The notes under the pieces: model-generated | Database searches by the model: none | The model's input: the letters and a program-made list of their open reading frames with translations, nothing else | Told to the model about the DNA's origin: nothing | In this document: positions 40,689 through 51,915 of the stretch, one piece after another | Position numbering within the stretch: position 1 is the first letter of the stretch | Layout of the letters: every line of letters begins with the position of its first letter | Program-made: the position numbers and the translations under genes | NCBI GenBank assembly: GCA_951640165.1 | Contig: OX621242.1 | Coordinates: forward strand, 11,587,501 to 11,651,500 | Length of the DNA stretch: 64,000 nucleotides | Direction of reading: 5' to 3' | From: Pseudoips prasinana | Taxonomy: Eukaryota > Arthropoda > Insecta > Lepidoptera > Nolidae

Positions 40689-40972
40689 TCATACTAATAT
40701 TATAAAGGCGAAAGCTTGTGAGTGTGTATGTTGTTTACTTCTTCACACAAAAACTATCGAACGGATTTTGGAGAAACTTTGTAGTAATATCACATTAATA
40801 TTATTGAGGCGAAAGTTTGTGAGTGTCTGCGTGTGTATGTTTGTTACTTCTTCACGTCTAAACGGCTGGAGCGATTTCAATAAAATTTGGTATGGAGCTA
40901 GCTGATACCCTGGATTAACACATAGGCTATAATTTATAAAGTTTCATGCGAGTAAAACCGCGGGGCACAGCT
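40689..40972 (+). mobile_element. Two overlapping Hel-A copies (Helitron inserted in Helitron)
   Basis: A Hel-A 5' end (TCATACTAATATTATAAAGG) runs to GTAGTAATA at 40789. A new Hel-A 5' end (TCACATTAATATTATTGAGG) then starts at 40790 and continues to the 3' hairpin GAGTAAAACCGCGGGGCACAG. The terminal CTAG is changed to CTTT. Confidence 0.75.
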
Positions 40973-41358
40973 TTTAAATAAATATATGGCGTTCATATAT
41001 AAATTGTCAAAATTAAAAGCGAACAATTTATAATCCCTTATAATTTTGGTGCCAAACCGTGGAAATCTTGTGAATATTTCTCAATACACATCGTTTATGT
41101 CCGCAAGATAATAGGCCAGGTACACGTTTATTTATTTACATTTCAAATGTCCGATTTCTTAAGCCATTGTTGTGTCCCAGCTTTCTTCGAGTGACAATAC
41201 GTTTGTACTGCAAACGGGTATTGTGAGTATCTAATCTGACGTGGCTAAATTATGAAATATAGATTATCTTTTGAGCTGTATATTAGTTGACTAGAGCGTG
41301 ACTTGAAGTTGCTACATTATAACTAATGAAGGTTAATATGTAATATATTCTACATATC

Positions 41359-41710
41359 GACTTACTCGTTGGTCTAACGGTAGCGCGTGCAACCGCAGAT
41401 AACGAGGCCCTGGGTTCAAATCTCGGGACAGGCTTAAAGTGTATTAGTTAATTTCTGCTAAGAAAATTATCTCAGTATCAGCTTGGAATCTGGGAGTTGA
41501 CAGTATTGACACCCCCGTGACTTAAAGAGCACGTAAAGCTGTCACTTCTGTACCAGACCTCTTACCGGTTGTGTCGTCCCATCGAATCATGAGTGTTATA
41601 GAATAAAAAGTGTCCCTGTGTTTGCGTACCTACACAGTTGTACACTATTAGATGTCCCGCGCAGATATTTAGTCTCCATTGAGTCGACCAAGGGGACATT
41701 ATTTATTTAT
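41359..41710 (+). mobile_element. SINE-T2 copy (best preserved)
   Basis: Box A TGGTCTAACGGTAG near 41370-41383 and box B GGTTCAAATCTC near 41412-41423. The body has CTCAGTATCAGCTTGGAATC, ACCCCCGTGACTTAAAGAGC, TGTCGTCCCATCGAATCATG and GATGTCCCGCGCAGAT, ending GGGGACATTATTTATTT. This copy defines the family and orients the others. Confidence 0.8.
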
Positions 41711-42053
41711 ATTCTACATAATATTGTAACACTCGCCGCAGCTCGCTACAATAAGTATACGTCCCAGGATTTCGGGGAAATCTCATTGTTTATTTTGTAC
41801 TGCAATTGACGTATTTTATTTAATTAAAATAAAATATATTACCATTCCACACTCTAGCTCAACACACCAGCGACTCTACGTCAATAATTTTCTATCATCA
41901 TATTATTTTTTAATCTGGAAGATTTTAAATTTAGAACGTGTTTGAAACACATTCTAACTTTAAATACTATGTCCAGCTATTTAAAATTAAAAAGAGATTC
42001 AAGCTTGTTGTTCTAAAAAGAGGTTGTATAGTAGGCAAATATATTATACAGGG

Positions 42054-42113
42054 CAAACTGCTGCTGTGATAGAATTGAATTTCCAAATTCAATTCTATCA
42101 CAGCAGCAGTTTG
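42054..42113. repeat. Perfect 29-bp palindrome with 2-base loop
   Basis: CAAACTGCTGCTGTGATAGA...AATTT at 42054-42082 is the exact reverse complement of 42085-42113. Only CC separates the arms. No second copy was noticed. Confidence 0.9.
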
Positions 42114-42244
42114 TATGCACACTGCATCTAAATTTACAATTGTTACCGTTGTAATTGTTAAACCCACTGAAACATAATCAATAACAGTGAAACGAATTAC
42201 AATATAGTGTTTTACTCAGTGATATATATATTTTTAATTATATG

Positions 42245-42330
42245 GCCCGCGATGATTGTGAGTCTCGGTTGAGACTGGCCGTCGTGTTCGGAATTCGATT
42301 ATTGCAGGTCTCGGTTTGTTGGTTTGAGTC
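42245..42330 (+). repeat. SINE-T2 tail fragment
   Basis: GGCCCGCGATGATTGTGAGT, CGGTTGAGACTGGCCGTCGT and TTCGGAATTCGATTATTGCA resemble the SINE-T2 3' end at 56650-56752. Confidence 0.5.
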
Positions 42331-42498
42331 TGAACATACATATATCCTGTATTGATTAAAACAACCTGCATCAGGGTTATCCCTGTAAGCTGTCTTATAA
42401 ATAACGTTTTGTTTGAATCCTTTTTGCTAGAACACAGTTAAGTACATATATCAGTGATACAAGGAAAATGCGAACGTGATCAGGCAAACTGAGGTTTT

Positions 42499-42695
42499 CA
42501 TATAAAGGCGAAACTTTGTGAGTGTGTTAGTGTGTATGTTTGTTACTTCTTCACATCTAAACTGACGGAGCGATTTACAAAAAAAATTGTTATGGCATTA
42601 GCTGACACCCTAGATTAACACATAGGCTATAATTTAAAAAGTTTTACGCTGGTAAAACCGCGCTTTATTCAATACTAGCTTTGTATTGAATAAAG
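42499..42695 (+). mobile_element. Hel-A copy with an altered 3' end
   Basis: Hel-A body (AAAGGCGAAACTTTGTGAGT ... ACACATAGGCTATAATTTAA) to GGTAAAACCGCG. The expected GGGCACAGCTAG is replaced by CTTTATTCAATACTAG. Bases 42662-42695 form a new hairpin, GCTTTATTCAATAC/GTATTGAATAAAGC. Confidence 0.65.
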
Positions 42696-42835
42696 CCCCT
42701 AAGTTCACGAGTCTCCTACTTGTGGACTACTAATAATACTCTAACATCTAAGGAATTAAGATTTTAATCTAACCAGAGGTCTTCTGAGGCGAGATTTTTA
42801 TGTTAGCAAAATAACACTTTTTATTCTTCATCATT

Positions 42836-42938
42836 CCAGTAATCGAGGCAAAAGACGTGTGCAAAGATCGTGGCAAATGGAAATCCGTTGTCTCTGCCTA
42901 CCCCTCTGGGAAACAGGCGTGAGTCTATGTATGTATGT
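42836..42938 (+). mobile_element. Ret-C copy 3 (LINE ORF2 3' end)
   Basis: Reads VIEAKDVCKDRGKWKSVVSA then YPSGKQA and a stop, with a TATGTATGT tail. It is closely similar to 29717-29832. Confidence 0.65.
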
Positions 42939-43126
42939 CAGCCGAATGACGTTCACTGCCTTCCCCAAGAATCACCACGCTTGACAGACGGGTTGGCGAT
43001 CGCAGTAAGATGCTCATAGTACTCAGAAGAACGCTGCTGCCCGTTCTCTGGTATATATTCCCTCGGGACGACTTCTACGCCCCCTAAAGGATGACATTTT
43101 TGGCCGTCAGCCACACAGCAATTTTA
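42939..43126 (-). repeat. Rep-B copy 6
   Basis: Inverted Rep-B: CAGCCGAATGACGTTCACTG, ACGGGTTGGCGATCGCAGTA, CCTCGGGACGACTTCTACGC. It directly follows a Ret-C tail. The GCCATAATCGCC segment is lost. Confidence 0.7.
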
Positions 43127-43329
43127 TTATTAAACAGGATACAATATAAAGTATATCATCTTCTACCAACAATGTTAATGAAACCATTGTGTTAGCGCCA
43201 TCTATCAGAAATGAAGGAAACTAAATACACAAGACATTTTGTTTATAGTATGTATTACGTTCAAACACAATACATCAACCGATAGTAATGATTATTTCGG
43301 ATGTCAGCCATAATAAGACAAATCTATGA

Positions 43330-43580
43330 GAGGTAGGGAACAGCGTTCCTTCCCTCGAAGAGCCGCCCAACTGGGGAAGTACCTCCACCTTACAGGAGTG
43401 TTAGTAAGGTCGCCAGAGCTCATTGGGGTGGGGGGAAGGATCAGCAACACTTGTTTGCTGACTGTTAAAGGCCGGCAACGCACCCACGACACCTCTGGTG
43501 TTGCGTGTGTCCATGGGCGGCGGTGATCACTTACCATCAGGTGACCCACTTACTCGTTCGTCGCCCACTGATTAAAAAAA
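43330..43580 (+). mobile_element. Ret-G copy 2 (retroposon with A-rich tail)
   Basis: CTGGGGAAGTACCTCCAC, TAAGGTCGCCAGAGCTCATT, AAGGCCGGCAACGCACC, TGTCCATGGGCGGCGGTGAT, ACTTACCATCAGGTGACCCA and ATTAAAAAAAAT. It contains a TTTGCTGACTGTT segment absent from 17020-17290. Confidence 0.65.
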
Positions 43581-43897
43581 ATCTACTGCTGTAATAGGTA
43601 TACTAATAAAGGTACGTACTCGTAGATAACTGATATTAAGTTACAAAACTCAATAGATCACACGTTTGTTACACACAAGTTCCTTTCACATATAGTCGTA
43701 ATACGGAAGACTTTTTTGCTATAAATGTCAATCTCAAAATGTAACTGCAACTGCAATAGTTCAAGTACATAAACTAAGACGTATTTTATTAATAAATCAA
43801 GTATAACTTTGTCACTGCTGCGTTTAGAACATTTCCTGGATTTAACTACCTAGTGAGGCATTATTATTTTTACATTTACGCTGTATTTTCGGGACTT

Positions 43898-44125
43898 TCA
43901 TCATCATCATTTTAACCGAAAGACGTCCACTGCTGGACAAATCTTCCCTGAGTTATCTCCACAATGGCCGGTATTGTATGCCCGCATCCAGCGGCTTCCG
44001 GCGACTCTTGTAAGATCGTCGATCCACTTTCTAGGGATACGCTGAGACAGAAAGGTTCTTAAGTGGCGACCACGAACCGGAAGATGTAGCGTGGACAGGG
44101 ACTTGACGAGGATACAAAAAATGAA
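43898..44125 (-). mobile_element. RTE-clade LINE 3' fragment with part of ORF2
   Basis: The minus strand encodes IPRKWIDDLTRVAGSRWMRA, a clear RTE polymerase C-terminus, followed by a shifted frame through the region equal to the WTSF end, then a tail (inverted CATCATCATTTTAACC). Strong 5' truncation. Confidence 0.8.
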
Positions 44126-44922
44126 CACAAATGAATGTGGGCTTAATCACACACGGCATCGTTGTCATCTAGTTCATCAAAATTATTTTGGGATAATAAA
44201 CAATAAAGTTCAGTTTCACTCCAGTTATTAGAATAAGCTCTTACTAAGACCAAGAACGGCGGTTGCATCCGCGCATATTTACAAAACTAATAAGCCGCAC
44301 GAAGTGTACCAGACGGCTGTATGAAAAATAAAATTTAATGGGCACCCCAACTGCAAGTCGACCAGTTAATGCAAGCAACAACGTTCACGTGTATAACGTG
44401 TGGACCAGCCCTCGCCTCCTTCACCATATTAAAAGGAAGGAAACGACCGAACCCACATCGCCACCGCAAGCAAAATACAAAACGGAAACATGACGAGCTT
44501 ACAATGAACGGGGGAGTTAATAGTGAAGTCGTTAATAGCCTTCGGCCAAACAGCGTTTGACATGTTCAAGATAAAATAATTACATTCTTTTATAATAAAC
44601 ATATGCATCTTAAAAATCCGTGAAATAATTTTATGATCATTTCTAAAATCAATTAAGTTGGTTTTATTATCGGTAGCTATGTATTTTTACTTAGTAATGT
44701 ACGCCGCGATACAGGAATTAATTTCTCTAGTGCGGGCGCATTGACAGACATCAGGAATGCATTGCTTCAACGGCCGGACTTAGTAAGGTAATAAAAAGCC
44801 TACATATTGTTAATAGTAGGCGATATAATTAAAAGTAAAAAAGCTAATCATGAAAGTAGATACAGAAAAAAATTATGAATTTTTGTCCAAAATTTTGTGG
44901 ACAAAAAATCAGACTAGTCAAG
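44126..44922. other. Unassigned DNA with one small open frame
   Basis: The segment 44360-44575 is GC-richer than its surroundings and holds a 63-codon plus-strand frame (basic, with GRKRPNPHRHRKQNTKRK). I do not recognise it and see no signal that it is a gene. Confidence 0.3.
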
Positions 44923-45205
44923 ATCGAATATCAATTGATCAACCACCATGAATCCAATTTCTAATTACTCAACCGTTTATAATATCGAATGCTTTATAAT
45001 TCGAATTAATGTTGTTTCTGGCCCTCGCCGGCCGCTACCACGCCGCTGACAGCTCGTTCAGCTTTTTTTTTGTTGTATGGTCAGAATTCTAACCTAAGCT
45101 ACTTCTCTTGTACCGAATGTTCGATTTATTATTTTCCATTCGATATTGTTAACGTTCGAGTATTTAGACCTTCGATTTACAAAGGTAGATCAATTGATAT
45201 TCGAT
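44923..45205. mobile_element. MITE-3 (283 bp, 18-bp terminal inverted repeats)
   Basis: ATCGAATATCAATTGATC at 44923-44940 is exactly repeated in reverse complement at 45188-45205. The interior has a GC-rich patch (GCCCTCGCCGGCCGCTACC) and no coding sequence. Only one copy is seen, and no target-site duplication was defined. Confidence 0.6.
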
Positions 45206-45799
45206 TATTTGTAATTTGATTTGGCAAGTACACCGATTTGAAGATAACCTGTACTATCAACTTTTAAAAGAAATTTGTATTTCCTATCTAACATTTTCTG
45301 TGGATCTACTCGAATGAATCGATAACCTGCTCTGTATTTATAAATTAAAGATTACGTCAAATGAACTAGATTGCGTGCTTCATAGTCGATTCCCACACTG
45401 TAGGTTACTATTTATATGTTCTGTTAAAGCATAAAAACGATAACGCAATACCTTATCGATTTTTACACGATTTAATCGCGCACATACAGGATGTTTACAT
45501 AGTCATGTCAATCATAAATAACAAAAGTCTAAGTAATTATTATTTTATCCGAAACAAGCATGGATCACAATATAGAAAAAAAATCATAAAAACATAAATT
45601 ATCACGCTAATAACGTATTAGCCGTGACTTTTTACCTTTGTAAAGTAATGAGAAGTTATTAAAAGTTTAATTTACAACACCATATAGTGGTTTATAGTAT
45701 AATAGATACTACTATGTACTTATACGAGTATATAGTAGCACTTTCTCGATTTGAACAGCTAGTATGATAGATGGATTGACTAACACTATTTAGTAATCA

Positions 45800-45975
45800 T
45801 GCCAGCCGAATGAGGTCAAGAACATCCCTCAAGAATTGGGGATATTATGCTTTAATCACACTGCGATTGCCAACCCGCCGCGGTGTGACGGGCTCGTATC
45901 ATAGAGGGACGCCGCGGCGCGCGTTTAAGTGGGTATTCCCTCGGACCACATTCTATGACCCCCCACACGTCGATA
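45800..45975 (-). repeat. Rep-B copy 7, diverged
   Basis: Inverted Rep-B with GCCAGCCGAATGAGGTCAAG, CACTGCGATTGCCAACCCG and TCCCTCGGACCACATTCTAT. A GC-rich insertion (CGCCGCGGCGCGCG) lies in the middle. Confidence 0.6.
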
Positions 45976-46069
45976 CTATATAAAAATTACGATTCTCGAC
46001 TATCATGCTATATTTTTAGAACCTGATTCAAGGTCTATAGAACTACACTCTGTATAATACATATGTTAT

Positions 46070-46250
46070 TCTTAAAGGCAACGCCCGCACTGGGATATGA
46101 AATCCTTGTACCTTTACAAACATGCACATGGACACAGAGCACACGTACATTCAGTACAACAACTTATGAGTCGCAGAAAGAGATGACCTATGCGGGACTC
46201 GATCCCAAAACCATCTCAACCTCTGCATCATACGTGCAGTAATTACTCAT
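46070..46250 (-). mobile_element. SINE-T3 copy, decayed
   Basis: The plus strand has ACGCCCGCACTGGGATATGA, ACGTACATTCAGTACAACAA and GCGGGACTCGATCCCAAAAC (inverted box B region). This is the SINE-T3 order in reverse. Confidence 0.55.
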
Positions 46251-46957
46251 TCTTGTTTAAAGAGAAATATTCAATTCGATAGATATTCATTTCTGTTAGT
46301 GTTTTTTTGTTCTGCTATGCATCTCATCCGCTATTTGAGACCCGATTTTGATGTTATAGATATGTATTTACCTTTTGGCTTATATTAAAGGAGACAGATT
46401 CCTTTGGTTCAGTTCAAGTGAGCAGGCGAGCGAGATAACTGCACTAAATCAGCTTAACTAAATACGGATGGCTGATGCTCTTGCTGTCTGTAGAGTCTTG
46501 TTACGAAAATATATACAATCTCACCAGAGACTTAAGCAAAATCTTGGAAAACAAGCATGAGACAAGAGGTGAGAGGTCTTATCACAAAAAAAACTGCAAC
46601 TGAAGGATTTGATTATCTCAAGTGAACAAATGTCGAATGGAGGAAGTAATTATTTCGCACTTCATACCTGTCTTGCCTTAATGCGTAACTGATGTAGTTG
46701 ACTTATTATGTGCAATGTATTTGCGTATGAGGATGTTGTGGTTCCATCAATCTTTAAGACAAAGGTAATAAAAATATCTTTTCAATATATTTATTTATAT
46801 GAAAAGGTGCTATAGCACTATTTACGCTTATTTATATTTCTTTATGGTGTATTTATTATATATAGACAGACCGTGACCAATTATGACTTAGGAATCGGAG
46901 TTTGATAGTTAGCTAGATCAATCATTATATCCTATCAAAGTAAGTTTTAATTGGGTC
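46251..46957. other. No feature recognised
   Basis: AT-rich DNA without a supported gene or repeat. Confidence 0.4.
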
Positions 46958-47056
46958 GCAGGAAGCCGCTGGATGCGAACAGCACAACACTGGGCATTGT
47001 GGACATCCCTGGGGGAGGCCTTTGTCCATATGATGATATGATGATGATGGTGGTGT
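46958..47056 (+). mobile_element. RTE-clade LINE 3' fragment (plus strand)
   Basis: The plus strand reads GGGTCGCAGGAAGCCGCTGG, then GGCATTGTGGACATCCCTGG and GGGAGGCCTTTGTCC, with tail ATGATGATATGATGATGATG. It is the only RTE tail in this window on the plus strand. Confidence 0.7.
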
Positions 47057-47854
47057 TTTAATTTACTTTTATCATTATACGCACGTTTATTTTAACAGAA
47101 ATTAAAAAGATTACTAAATATAAAATGAATTAAAATGTGAAATTTTGCCTATAATACTACTATAAATACTATAAATTAAAGTATAAGCAACCAGTTGGCT
47201 CTCCTCATCGGCATCAAACCATTGCCACCTGGTATGGCAATGCTTATTCTCTTTTCTAAAAGCCTTCTTCTAGGCAAGCCCTCGTTTTCACGGGTAGGAT
47301 CAATTTCCAGAGTTTCAACTCCAAACACCCTATAAACGAACCTTAGAAACCATTAGAAGCTTAGTTTATTTTGTTTGAATATTTTCTGGCGGATAGGTCG
47401 TAACATTTGTTTCAACTTTAAATGTTACGGCACGAAATAGTCATATATTGACACCAAGATCCACCTTAAACAAGGAATTAAGAAAGGCATTCATGTTCTT
47501 AGCAGCTTTATACAGTTGAGGCCTCAAGTTGTATCGCTAAATATACAGATACGACGGCAATAAAAATAGTTAAATGCACACTAGACTTTACTTTTCTACC
47601 AATACTATTTCATTATAGTATTAGTAAACTAATTTTGTTGGTGTATAAAAAATATTTTTTATAAACCAACCCAAAACATATATTTTTTTATAAATCTACT
47701 GGGCTATCGCAGCTTTCCAACTGATCGCCAACCCCACAGTCCAACGTTTTAGACCATTGGACAGTTGAATGGAGTTAGTGGTATGTGCGTATTACAGTGT
47801 ATTTCGTACTAAAAATTGTAAGGAAACTTGCATGCCTGAAACTTTTTATTGGAA
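47057..47854. other. No feature recognised
   Basis: A small hairpin (CATTGCCA...TGGCAATG) lies near 47220-47243. Otherwise no feature. Confidence 0.4.
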
Positions 47855-47955
47855 TTCCTGGTCTCCATGATGTCTACTAGGCCACTGTAGTGGACTATGG
47901 CCTATGCCCTCTCATTGAAAGAGAGACCTTGCCCTGCAGGACAGTTATATTTTGC
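47855..47955 (+). repeat. Decayed LINE tail fragment
   Basis: CCACTGTAGTGGACTATGGC, CCTCTCATTGAAAGAGAGAC and CTTGCCCTGCAGGACAGTTA. Same order as 35040-35130. Confidence 0.45.
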
Positions 47956-50223
47956 ATCATGATTTTATACTGCACGATTTTATACTGCAACCAAGATTTT
48001 ATCCACTGACATTTTTTAATTTTATAATGTCATTTTAAACGTCAACTTCAATGCTATTTTTAATAAACTTGTTCCATTGTATATTGTGTCCCTGAATTAA
48101 ATTTCGATAAAGTCCCCCGCAACAGAAAGATTTCTAAATGCGAATGATATATTATTTTAATGAAAACACATCATCTAACTAATACGTTTATATGCACTGT
48201 ATTTACCCCAAGGTCTGCCCCTTACCTACAGAGTCCGAGTAACGCATATAAAATATTAGTGGTCAAAATCGTTCGCTATCGAAACAATCTTATACAATTG
48301 ATTTATTACATATAAGGCCTACACTATATCTTCACGATCTCATTCTTATAGTTATATTTCAAACGTAATCAAAATGTTAGTCAACTACTTCAAACCAAAC
48401 CTCCTTGCTCTACATCAACTTTTTTAAACAGGCAACACTCATCGAACGAAGTATTCATTTTAAATTGAAACTTCCTTCGAGCGGAAATGGCGATGACGTC
48501 AGGAACCCTTGAACCCTTCCGTACAATGATCTCATGTTAAATGTAAAGAAAATATCCAACAGCGATTTATTGCACTATCGCACTGGACCTGAACGGTGTT
48601 TCGATGAAGTGAACCGTTTTTCAATGAGATTTCCTGTACTTACTAGATACCTAATGAAAGTAAATCAAATGAATAAAAATAATGTTGAAATTTAAGTCTT
48701 AAAAGCAATAGGAAGTAAATATAAGGTTTGTTGTCGTTGACTTTTTTGAAGGATGAAGTCATAAAACCGCGGCCACCTATTTATTGCAAGGTTAGTAGAG
48801 CAGGTTCAGTAATATAGGTTAAGTTGAAGGTTTAAGGAGTGGCTGCGTAATTGAGCATCAGTAAACAAGCAGTCGAGAAAAACCCGACGGTTTTATTCGT
48901 ATTTTTATGAATAACCTTCTTCATATTGTTGATACTTGGGTCCACTTGCCTCGTAATCTATTTAAGACTAATTGTTTTTTTGTGTCTGGCTGTGCTTTTC
49001 TTATAGCTAGGCACATCCAAGTTACATATGATAACATTTAATAAAGTAAATACCGTTTTAAAAACACACAATGACTAACTTCCGTTTTTTTATAACAATC
49101 GATTTGAATAATATTTATATGTGAAAATTTCGAACACACACTCTATACTATATAAAAAAAAACAATTACGTCGATTCACAAACAACACATCGTGTAACAT
49201 AGAAACAAAAAAAAACAGATTCAAATTAAGAACCTCATTTTTTAAGTCTGTTAAAAAGCAAAGGCTCGAATAAAATACTCTTTATTCCACCTCCAATATT
49301 AATAAATGAGAATTAGAATACATTACTCACGCTGCAAAAAGAAGCAATCATTTTAACCGACTTCAAAAGAACGAAGTTGTTTATTTAACTGCATTTTTAT
49401 ATGATGATTTGATATGATAGGGAATGCTTTCTGATGATGTATTATAATGCTCTTCCAATCGGGTGTCTCTAAGCAAAGTTAAAGTCAATTTTATGTTTTT
49501 TTTTATGGCGGTGGAAGGTTTCCTCTTACTTACTGATAAAGCCGCATTTTTATCAATAACGTTTAAAGTCGTAAGTACAATATAATCTGAATTTATGACG
49601 CGCCAATTTTGGTAAATTCTGGAGTAAATCGTTTCGCGGATACGATAAATAGCTTATGTATTTGACCACGTTTACCATTTCGACCATTCAGTTCAATTTA
49701 CGTTATAAATCATGTACCATTAGTGTTACTTTCCCAGCACAATTCATAGTGTACCTGTTTGTAAGGTAGCGGATTTCTTTTTTTTTTCCCTCTGTGAGGT
49801 ATGTCTATTACCTTTGCTGGGTGTAATTGTTAATGTCACAAGGCAATTATTCTGTAAATATATTATAAAAAGCTTTAAGCTGATTTTAAAAGCAAGTCAT
49901 TAAATGAGTAAAATGGCAATATTACTACTTTAAATATACTATGGCAACTGCTCAAACTTTTGATATTATACACTACTATACGTTTACTACGAAGTTTAAA
50001 AAGGGGTTTTAGCTATTCAATAATAGTTATGAAAACCATACATGACTCCTTTTAATTATTAAAATCATTATTCTTCTAATTTAGAATACTAATGAAATTA
50101 ATCGATTTCGATATTAATGATTGTGTAGAATTAATAAAAAATGCGTTATATATATTTTTAAGTGCAGTTGTATGAAAATAAATTCGGACATTAGGTACAT
50201 TGACATAATTTTTGACCAGCATT
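47956..50223. other. AT-rich DNA, no feature recognised
   Basis: The longest stretch without a repeat that I can name. Homopolymer runs only, no supported coding frame. Confidence 0.45.
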
Positions 50224-50582
50224 AACTCTTAAACCCCACTACCGATTTAGTTTAGTTTAAAGGGGGCTTTTTCATATACCTGATTTTTATTTTTAATATT
50301 GTTGATGTTTTACGTGGTACTTTATATATTACTCAAGTTTTCTAAACGAATGGCTGGTTGCATGTAATGATTACACCCTATATACCTTAACTTATTTCCA
50401 ATAACTCTTAAACCCCACTACCGATTTAGTTTAGTTTAAAGGGGGCTTTTTCTAATACCAGATTTTTATTTTTAACATTGTTGATGTTTTACGTGGTACT
50501 TTATATATTACTCAAGTTTTCTAAACGAATGGCTGGTTGCATGTAATGATTACACCCTATATACCTTAACTTATTTCCAATA
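50224..50582. repeat. Tandem duplication, 2 x 179 bp
   Basis: AACTCTTAAACCCCACTACC... through ...CTTAACTTATTTCCAAT occurs at 50224-50402 and again at 50403-50581 with only a few substitutions (for example CATATACCTG versus TAATACCAG). Confidence 0.9.
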
Positions 50583-51294
50583 ATTTTCAAACTTTAGTAC
50601 AAACGTCTACCGGATTTTAATGCTGACTAATATTTAATTCATGCTAATGCTGACTAATACTGTCGAAGACACAAAATACAAAATATATGAAAAACAAAAT
50701 ATTGTCTATTATTTTGACTGAACTTTGATGAATACCTTCCTGTAAATCGTAAAAAAAAACAATCTAAAAGTATCTCTTTTGCGTCATAATCTATTTATAA
50801 CGTGATAATCACCATAAAATTGAAGGCAAACGTGTTGTTTAAAAACAGTTTTAGAAATGGTCTACCATAATGGTGATATGAAATCACGTTTTTGGTATTC
50901 TGTGCCAATTTCAAACAAACGGTACCATTTTATAAAATCAGGCAATTGAGTGTCGTAAAAGACATCGACATTTCGTAACATAAATATTTCAATAGTATGG
51001 TATTAGAAGGCTGTATGGATTAAGAGTTTATCGCCATTTAAAGTGCGATATTACCTACAATAATACGTTTCTATTGAAACATTATAACCTAGTTTATTCT
51101 TAAATAAAAATAAAAACTAAACACCTTTCATAAATAAAATAAGGAGACATTGATTAGCTCAAACTTGATGATGTGATGGTGAAATCAAGTTCCAAAGCAA
51201 AACTCATAATCTTTACAATTTGTTATAAGAAATATCAGTTTGAAATCGATTTAATAACCAGCCTATCTTAAAAACTAGCTATATCTTTTTAAAA
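50583..51294. other. AT-rich DNA, no feature recognised
   Basis: No coding or repeat signal that I can support. Confidence 0.4.
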
Positions 51295-51380
51295 TATTTG
51301 AACACATTCCGATTTAACCAATTCCAGTGAGTGTAAAATTAACACTTACTGGAATTGATTAAACCGAATGTGTTTAAATA
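51295..51380. repeat. Palindrome with arms of about 39 bp
   Basis: TATTTGAACACATTC.GATTTAA..AATTCCAGT on the left pairs with the reverse complement ending TGTGTTTAAATA on the right. There are about five differences and a 7-base loop. Confidence 0.8.
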
Positions 51381-51477
51381 AATACTAATGTAAGTAAGTC
51401 AATATTGAGATCTAAAACTTTTAACTACTACACACTAACATACTCTAACTCCTAATCAGTACAATTATCTTGGCAAT

Positions 51478-51627
51478 TCGGGACTGACAGCATAACGTGC
51501 CCTGCGAAGCAAGGAGACGCTCAGAATGTAAGCCACTTTGGCGGTCACCCATCTATAGTCTGACCGCGCGCTTAGGCGCTTAACCTCACCGATCTCTTAC
51601 GAGCCGGGGAGAGCAACGGGCTATGAG
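51478..51627 (-). mobile_element. SINE-5S copy with conserved 5S promoter boxes
   Basis: On the minus strand: CTCATAGCCCG, CGTAAGAGATCGGTGAGG, TTAAGCGCCTAAGCGCGCGG, TCAGACTATAGATGGGTGAC and CGCCAAAGTGGC. GATGGGTGACCGCC equals the box C core of animal 5S rRNA, and GGTCAG precedes it at the expected place. The 3' end is truncated. Confidence 0.7.
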
Positions 51628-51734
51628 GGTCTCCCGGGATTTTTAACCCTGTATTATTATAATTACTGTGAGCGAAAGTTACTACATCCCTAAAATGATA
51701 CGACCCACTCATGCATCTACCCGCCATGCGTCAG

Positions 51735-51915
51735 TAACCGCCCAGAGCCGAGGTTCGAACCCCAAAGGAGGTGCCATCCGGCGCGCGTACTTAGTTTGTT
51801 ATATTTTAAGTTAGTTAGTTATATTTGATAGAGGTCTGGAGCCCTCACTCGCCTCTATATTCCGGTAAATCAGTGAAAACCTCCTAGGGTAACTGTAAAG
51901 GTCTAGTTAAAAAAA
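51735..51915 (+). repeat. Ret-F copy 2 (retroposon with poly(A))
   Basis: GAGGTTCGAACCCCAAAGGA upstream, then CCCTCACTCGCCTCTATATT, AATCAGTGAAAACCTCCTAG, GGTAACTGTAAAGG and a nine-base A run. The second half matches 10755-10885. Confidence 0.6.

Noticed and set aside
44369..44560. 63-codon basic open frame in a GC-richer patch
   Set aside because: No recognised domain, no splice or promoter support. Kept only as unassigned DNA.
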